Notes under the pieces: generated by a model
The model's input: the letters and a program-made list of their open reading frames with translations, nothing else
Database searches by the model: none
What the model was told of the DNA's origin: nothing
Part shown: piece by piece, positions 12,139 through 21,100 of the stretch
How the letters are laid out: each line of letters starts with the position of its first letter
How positions within the stretch are numbered: position 1 is the stretch's first letter
Translations under genes and position numbers: made by a program
Assembly: GCF_902806685.2 (NCBI RefSeq)
Contig: NC_048542.1
Location: forward strand, 11,454,533 to 11,518,532
Source of the DNA: Maniola hyperantus
Taxonomy: Eukaryota > Arthropoda > Insecta > Lepidoptera > Nymphalidae
Direction: 5' to 3'
DNA length: 64,000 nucleotides

Positions 12139-15100
12139 GCAGTCTGTCTGTCTGTCGGTCTGTCAAGAAACCTACTTCCCGTTGACCTTGAACTATGAAA
12201 TTTGGTAGATAGATAGGTCTTATAGCAGACATTCGGGGAAAAATCTGAAAACCGTGAATTTGTGGTTACATCACACAAAAAAAAATTGTTGTCATGAACT
12301 AATAATTAGTATTTTCAATTTTCGAAGTAAGATAACTATATCAAGTGGGGTATCATAAGAAAGGGCTTTACTTTTACATTCTAAAACAGATTTTTATTTA
12401 TTTATAGGCATACTTAATAGTTTTTGATTTATCATGCAAAATGTCGATAAAATACGATTCTAGTACGGAACCCTCAGTGCACGGGCCTGACTCTCACTTG
12501 GCCGGTTTTTTTTATCATAGATTAATTATTGGTCTCGCTATGTATACTTTTATCTATCCTCGTAGTATTACAAAAAATATGGCACGAATTTTAGTTAAAT
12601 TTTGTCGCCATCGAAATTTCCAATCAAATTTAGTAACAACTGTTTTGCCACAGCGACAATTAACATGAAATATGGGCACTCCCAAACTAAATTCAAAAAG
12701 TTTGATCGAGTTTAAGCTGTGAAAATTGAATAATTTGACATCCAGTCCAAAAACTTGAAAATAATGGAGTAGTGTTCATTTTTGACTATATTTTTTTGTA
12801 AAGATTGGATAGATCTATTGCGTATGACATTGTATGCCAACCCATCGCCAGCTCACTACCGAGCACTGGTTTTGTCAGAATGAGAAGGGTTTGGCAGGCT
12901 GTTAAACTGCAGTCTTTACACACCTTTAAAACATTATGGAAAAACGAGAAGATCTCTGTTTAAGTAAATATAACAACTAGCTTATGCTCGCGACTTCGTC
13001 CGCGTGGACTATACAAATTTCAAACCCCTATTTCACCCCGTTAAGAGTTCAATTTTCAAAAATCATTTCTTAGCGGATGTCTACGTCATAATAGCTATAT
13101 GCATGCCAAATTTCAGCCCGATCCGTCCAGTAGTTTGAGCTGTGCGTTGATAGATAGTCAGTCAGTCACCTTTTTCTTTTATACCTATAATTAGATTATT
13201 TTATTCCTATATTTTAATGCTGCCGAAAATTGTTAGTGTAAAGTAGGATATAGGTACCCATTCCCGTAACGCAAGCTATCTTTGTATTAAATTTTGTTCA
13301 AATAAAAAACGGAGGACCCCGTAAAAATATAGCACACAGACACCCTTTCGAATTTATAACATAGTTAATATTAAAAATAAACATTTTTAACTGAAAAAAA
13401 TATTTAATTAATAAATGTGAAACATCATAAGTGGTTAAAAAAATTAAATAAAAATTTCATCTAAAACATTTGGAGTGAAATTCAGAGCACAGATATAAAT
13501 ATGGTTTCATTTAAATTTCATCCTTTGCTCTCCACTCCATTTAGGTACGTTGTTGCTATAGAGATTTTTCTCCGTTTTATGATTGTAGCGGTGTTATAAC
13601 TCAGATACGTGTTTTTACAAGTTTTACTTTCTTTTTACATAAAATTCAAACGCTATATTTTGCAGAATATTACTCGCAACACATCAAACTGCTTAAAAGT
13701 GTACTCATAGCACGCTTCATACAAACATAGTTTGATTTTCCTTTGTATATTAACCAGTCAAACTCAATGAAAAATTGTATAAGGTGAGGTGAACTAGCTG
13801 CCGCCTGTCTTCAATTAGACCTGAATTTATAATAATACTTAATGCCCAAAATTGTATATGAAACGGAATAAACCAATTAAGCAATTACATATCACTTGCA
13901 TTATCACTGAAGGAAACCATCGTGAGGGACCTGCAGCTGCACGCCTGAAAGTTTTCCATAATGTTCTCAAAGATTGTGAAGTCTCTGCACATGGCCAGCG
14001 CGGTGGACTTGGAATAAACCCTTCTCATTCTGAGACGAGACCTGTCCTCAGTGGTGGTTCGGCGATGGGCTGATCATGGTGAAACCAATTAAGTCATAAT
14101 GGCTTTCCGAATTTACCCCGTCGCGTCGCCAATTTAAACACCACTTGCAAGTAAGATCGTTCAATTTAATTCTATGCTACAATTTTCCGCGGTAGCTATC
14201 GCGATGTTGTACGGTTTACGATTATGGCGGTGTTATAGGTATACTACTATATAACGTTTATGTGTTTTACACATTTTGCGTGTATTTTTAAATATTTCCA
14301 ACGGTGTTCAACATTTACGAGGTTAATTCTTTATGTCAACAATACGATTAAATTGGATTCCGAATTTTTAAAGGCACTTTCACGTGATATTCGGTTTGAT
14401 TTACCGTTATGGTGTTAATAAGCTTTTTTGTAAAGAATTTGCTTCAACAGATGATTTTCAAATCTTTTTTTTAATTTTTTACATACCTACCTACTAAAAA
14501 TGCCTGTGATTTCGTCCACATGGATATAGTTTTTTTTTTAAACCCGTAGGAGCTCTATGGTTGTTTAGGATTAAAATTACCCCATACCTATTTCCGAGAT
14601 GAAGCTATCTCTGTGCCAAATTAAGTAAATGATGCCCACGACTTCGTCCACGTGGATTAAGGTTTAAAAACCCTGTGGAAATTCTTTGATTTTCTAGGAC
14701 AAAGTATAGCCCATATTATGTCTGTCCACAGAATGCAAGCTATCTCTGTGTATGAAACGTTAAAATCGGTTAAACTGATGGGCCGTGGAAAGCTCCCGGA
14801 TAGGTAAACAGACACACTTCCACTTTTATAATATTAGCATGGATTGATTTGGGCTTTGAAGGTATTTAAAAATACAGGGTAAGTTGGATGTTTGAATACA
14901 CAATCTGTTACAGGGTATATTATCTCTCTTACTTTAATAGTAAGAGAGATAATACTATTAAAGTAAAAAGTTCGTACAAAGTTTTGTACCTACCAAAAAA
15001 GTTTTGCATTTTGGTGTTAGGGTATTAGATAACTAAGCACTAAAGTCAAGAAATTTTGCATAACTTTGTTTATCAACAGGATTTAGGTAAATCAACTTGA

Positions 15101-18100
15101 TAAAGGGTAATCTTAAATCGTATATTAAATTTATTCCAATCAACAACTTTTAGCTCGAACTCTCAAAGTTCCGTTATTAATTGAGGAACTGTTGGGGAGC
15201 CTGAATAGAGTAGTGCTGAGGAACTAGTCCCAACTTTGTTTGAATTTACTTAATATAGATAGGAACTACCGTGCATTGTTGTTGAATTCATCGTACCATC
15301 TAGCATTAATATCTCAAAGGGCGGAATGAATTCCAAAAAGTCTTGCTTCAATTTGTCTATTGGAGTATTGCTGTAAAAAACAGGACTGAAATTAGGAGAT
15401 TTGGTATAACTATGACAAGGGGTCAACCCTGATTTAAGAAAACAGCGATTTGTACCTACGTAGGTATGATAGAAAATATTAAAATTATATTAAAAGCCAG
15501 TGGTATAACAAAATTAATAGTTTGACTGGTTAATCCGAAAAAGCCTGATAAAAAGACATTTCATAAATCTTTTTATAATGAAAAAAATCATTTGATAAAT
15601 CAATTATGAAAGATCTTAAAATTCGTGCTACTGGAAGATAACCTACACTACAGTGCGTCCGGATTATAATGATTCCATAGTGAGAAATGAGTTTACCTAA
15701 TAGTTCCCTATGAAAGTGCTTCCAAGTAATGCTTGTTTGAGTTTTCTAGACTCCGAAACCTACTTCTAAGAAGGCATACTCGTAAATTAAGGTAGCAAAT
15801 GTTACCTTATTTCAGAGTTCAGACTACTTACAAAGTGTTTTAAACCTCTTACAACGTACTTTGAACAACGTAAGTTTGCTTTAACTTTTATAAGAGGATT
15901 TGTATAGTCAGTGTTGGAAATTAAATTGTATGCTTAACGTTTTGGGCGCTACCGGTAAAACGAGAGAGTCGAAAATTTCACGGAATTAATTTTGTTTTAT
16001 TAAAATAATAACTCATGTCTACAAGCGTTACTTTTCGACTAAAACATTTTGCTTACACTTCGGCATACATAACATAATAAAAAAACCGGTAATGCGAGTC
16101 AGTCTCGCGCACGAAGGGTTTCGTACCATCATAGGTACAAGATATACGTAACACTTTTATGTAGAACACTGCAAGTTAAAAATGGACTGCGCCATCTAAT
16201 GCCATTTAGTAAATATTTTTTTCATGGACACATTTTTTTTTGTGATGTACGCACAAATTCACAGTTTTCGGATTTTTCCTTTACTTGTGTTATAAGACCT
16301 ACTTATCTGCCATATTTCATGATTTTAAGGTCTGCAGGAAGTACCCTATAGGTTTTCTTGACAGACACGACAGACAGACGTATAGACGGTCAGTCGGGCA
16401 GACGGACAGATTGACAGACGGATAGATGGTCCAACGACAGACAGACATATAGACAGACAGACTGACAGACAGACAGACAACAAAGTGATCCTATCCTATT
16501 TAAGTAATCTGTAAAAAATTGTAATCCTATTTGGCCTTATTTTCAGTCTGTTATTATGTAAAATTATATTGTATATATCGGCTGTTGATTGCAAAAAATA
16601 AATAAAATAAAATAAAATAAAATAAGAGTTCCTTTTTCCTTTTGAGGTACGAAACTCTAAAAACAAGATCAAATTCGTAAACAGAAGTATGTTAGTATTA
16701 TTATAGTCTGTGACAGAAGTGCGACTGGGCGTGTTAATTATTATTCTATTTAATATTTCGAATGCGAAAGTGCGTTTGATTGTTGGTTTGTCCTTGAATC
16801 AGACCGCAACGGAGCAATGGACTGTCGTGATTTTTTTACATAAATTTAGTTAAAGACCTGGAGAATAACATGAGCTAATTTGGAATATTGAAGAGTTTTT
16901 TAATTAATAAAGAAAAATTCACACTGACGAAAACGCATCGTGGTTGTAATCTAGTGGGTACTGATAATACGGAAAACATAACTGCTAAACCTAATAATGT
17001 CTATCCCATGTAGTAAAGTAACTAGATTCACTAATAGGTACTGGGTGTCTGGTGCACTTTGGCTGCCCGTTTTGCAAGATCCTTTATTCACGCACATGCT
17101 AACTATAGAATCAACCCCCTTCGGCGGTGTTCCCACTAGATTACAGCCTGGGATTATTCAACGAGCGGATCCACAAATTACTGAAAGGCCGGTAAGGAAC
17201 TGGCGATTTCTCTGGTACTGCAAATGTTCATGGGCGGCGGTAATCACTTAACACCAGGTGACCCGCCAACTCGTTTGCTCGCTATTTTTATTTAAAAAAT
17301 GAAGTCGTACTAATTTTCGTAATATTACGCTGGTTTAACCACGGTCATTGAAATTCGACATGCGGTTGCATACACTTTGATAATATTGTTCCGTTGAAGT
17401 GAAAAAGCCGAAATGAAACACAGTCAAGGTTTACAAGAATTACAATGAATGAAGTAAATGATGTAACGGTGACTCTAACAATAATTATAGGTATTGAAAC
17501 GTGAGATGGTTGACAATAGAATGGGTTTTGCAAAATTACTCTTGGCGTGACGAATCATCGCAAGGGGTGTAGTTTAGATATTAATGTGATAAAACTAATA
17601 AGGTGGAAGGGGGCGAAAAAGGTTTACTTCCAGCACCTAGGCCTATGCCAAGACCTAGGCCTAGGCATATGTGACTACGTTAGTATTGTCACATCAAAAT
17701 TTAGAACGGCTGGCTATAAAGAGATTAGGTAGGTATAATTTTCCATTTTAAATTATCAATATGCATTGTGCCCGTGCAAATTTTTACTGAAAGGGGTTAT
17801 GTCTGATTAAGGGTCATTATCAGTCGAATTTAGCAACCAGTTACGGACTCCTTTCAATGTTGCTGAACCGAACAGATCGCTGGCGTAACGAATCTACTCC
17901 CACTTTCGTTCAATAAGTTACTCAAGAGTTATTGTACTCTGTAACAATAGGTCCAAGATCGCGTATATCTACACCGCAAAGAAATCAGTAGCTGGATCTA
18001 GGTAAATATTAGCTGCTTACACGAACAAGTTGTAATTCCATTTTGTAATGTAATTTCAAGTTTGATGTTATAATTTTTTTTTAAATTAATAATAATTATA

Positions 18101-21100
18101 CAAAAATCGTCATTTATTTATTATTTATTTTCTATTCTGATTCTGACTTAACTTTTTCTACGTCGTCCATGTGCAATATTTATCAAGAAAAGCTTATGAG
18201 TTTTGACAAAATAATATGTTCCCAAGATTTTATGATTTTAAGATAATATGAGTTTAGATAAAGTAGTGTATGAAACTCTACATTACTTAATACTCGTCAT
18301 GATAGAAAAAATGATTATTGCACTGTGGAAAATTGCTTCTTAAAAATGAGGTCAATAATAGAAGAAAATAAGGTCAAGTCTGTTAAATTACACTACTAAT
18401 TACTTAGTAGTAATTATTATTAGTGTGATTTAAGTAGTCCTTATTTTCTTTTAATCAGCTTTGTCCTTATTTTCTTTTAATTAGCTTCCAATAACAGCTA
18501 ATTTCTTACAATAGCAAAGCTAGGAAAATTACTATCTACAGTACGCGGCCGAAAGTAATGTACATCAACCTTTAGAATGACATTTCGGCTTTGTAGAGCG
18601 TTGTCTCTGTCACTCATACCTATGTAAGTATAGGACGTTTTGTCGGTCTCAACGACAGGGACAGCGCTCTACAAATCTGCTACCTCCTTCTGAAGGTCGA
18701 TATACATTACTTTCAGCTGCGTACTGTACCATTGTATTTAATTAATCTATGATAGTTAATACAAATTTTTGTATAATGGAAAAAAAGATCCAATTTATTT
18801 GCCCAGTAAGTTACCTGTATTGAATATATCTCAATAGGAGCGAGTCTATTTTAAATGATTAGTCATGGTTGGATGGAAGGTGTTAATAGATCGAGTCGTA
18901 CATAAAAGGTTTCGACATGTAGGTATAATACAAATTTCTAATCTCAAATGATGGTTGAAGCTCTAACATCCGCTTTATATTATCATCATTATCATCATGA
19001 TGATCAACCCATCGGCTGGCCTAGTGCTGAGCACAAGTCTCTTCTCGGAATGAGAAGGTTACATAACCTTAAAACCAGCTCTGCAGTGTATCACAATATT
19101 TGTATGATAAACATGACAAGCTTAAAATCTTAAAGGACATAAACATAATATCTTATTTCGGAAAATTATGTAGATAGAAAATTATTGTGTGGTTTGTAAA
19201 ACGGTTCTCTATTAAACTACCAGTAAGCAGTTGGGAATTCAGTTCCACAAGAACTAGCGAAAGACAGCGATTGTAAAAGTTTTTCGCTTTCGGAGACGGC
19301 GTCATTGTTTCACTTTCACGGAATTGTAGTTTTCTGGAAGGTACCTTTCTCAAAGAGAATCTCTTAAGGTTTCTTGTGCATGTCCTTTCAATTCTTTAGT
19401 TTTTAAGATTATGGTGCAAAAAATACCTGGAATTTCATTATACATAAAACATAAAAATTGGTAGGGGTGCTTAATATTCCACCACATTTTCCATTCTCTC
19501 GCCAAATTCAGGAGCCTGGAGGTCGTCCTACGATTTGCTTAGGTATCCTTTTATGGCCTCCATTCCAACTAAAGATTTCTTCCCCAGGGGTCATCGGTTC
19601 TACGACCGATATGACCTGCCCACTGTCACTTCAGCTTGCTTATCATATTGTGTGCCACGCCTAGGTCATGACACCATAAAATCATAGTTTTGCTATTATG
19701 TAGTCCAGTAAATAGAGCATTTAACCTCGCACTTAATTTCCGATCCCATTTCTTTTTTTTTTAGGTTAAGGGTCACTTACTGACCATAAAATGACAAAAT
19801 GCTGTCAGATCCAGGTGGAGCTTCGATCGCAATCTTGAGGGAAAGTTTTTGGCTGATATCTCGGAAACTATCCATTTTAGGGCAAAAGTTATTAAGACTA
19901 TTATTGTAGAGAATAAAATTTTGCATCTTTTATTTCCCGTAAACTTTTTTGTAAAAATGATTTTTTGGTCAGTAAGTGACCCTTAACCTAAAAAAAAAAA
20001 ATTGGATCGGAAATTTAGTGCGAGGTTGACCAAAAAAAAAGGCTTTATTTACTGTACTATATATTGTACTTTAAGAGGTAGAGGAGAGGAGGAAATCTAT
20101 CGCAAAATTAATCAAACTCAGATAATTATTAATCTGTATCCATAAAAAAATGGACCTCCTCTTTTGAAGTCGTTTGAAAATTGAATAGCATAAGGTTTCG
20201 TTTTAATCAACCTAAATTACAAGCTTTATATTGTCCTTCCAGATTTTTTATATCATTTGTATTTCTTCAGAAAAGTTTTGTTCAGGCGATGCTAATTTAA
20301 AGAAAGTTCTGCAAAGCGTCGCGTTGCTTAAATATAAGTAATAGTATTTTTCATAATCTCTTGGTAAATACTTTTAGCACCTAAGTAATGCGCGGAAAAC
20401 CTACTTAGTCTTTGGTGAAGGTTTCACATTGAATAATAATGCAATGGGTTCCCAAATTCTTCCGCATTGGTACGATACGGAAGACTACGGAAGACAAAGT
20501 TCTATTTTGAGTATAGACTACAAAGTGGATCGGAGTGGTGAAAAGTAGAATACCTATAGCAGTAGGGTAAGGATGCCAAATATGAGATGGTTGCCAAATA
20601 TGAGATAGTGAGGTTTTGGCGTAACTAATCACCACCGCTATTTAGCGCTATTGTCGTTAGTTCAAAATTCGAACCGATGTTAGTGTATAATAACTACATA
20701 GTTTACTCCGATGTACGAAAGAAAGTAAAAGCCTAATTTGGATTTCGGATTCTAAAATCAGTCATCCACCCAGTTTTCGACTTTGTATAACCACCACAAT
20801 CACGCTGACTAACCTAAATAGGCCACACGGCACTCAATATAGCTATTTCTAGTTTGGGAGGTAGGTAAAAATAGAATCCATTATTGTATAGAATTAGAGC
20901 TTGATCTAAGTATTCTAGTTGTCATTGTAGGTCTTTCACGGTCTTCCGTTCCGAGTTCAAGGTGACATAATAGAATGCCTCGATTTTCGGACATTAGAAA
21001 AACTGACCTTGTCAACGGTTCATTGTTATCCAAAGGGGCCACGGGATGATAAGAATAAAATAAATCATTAGTTATCTAAGGTACTTACCTACTAAGGCTT

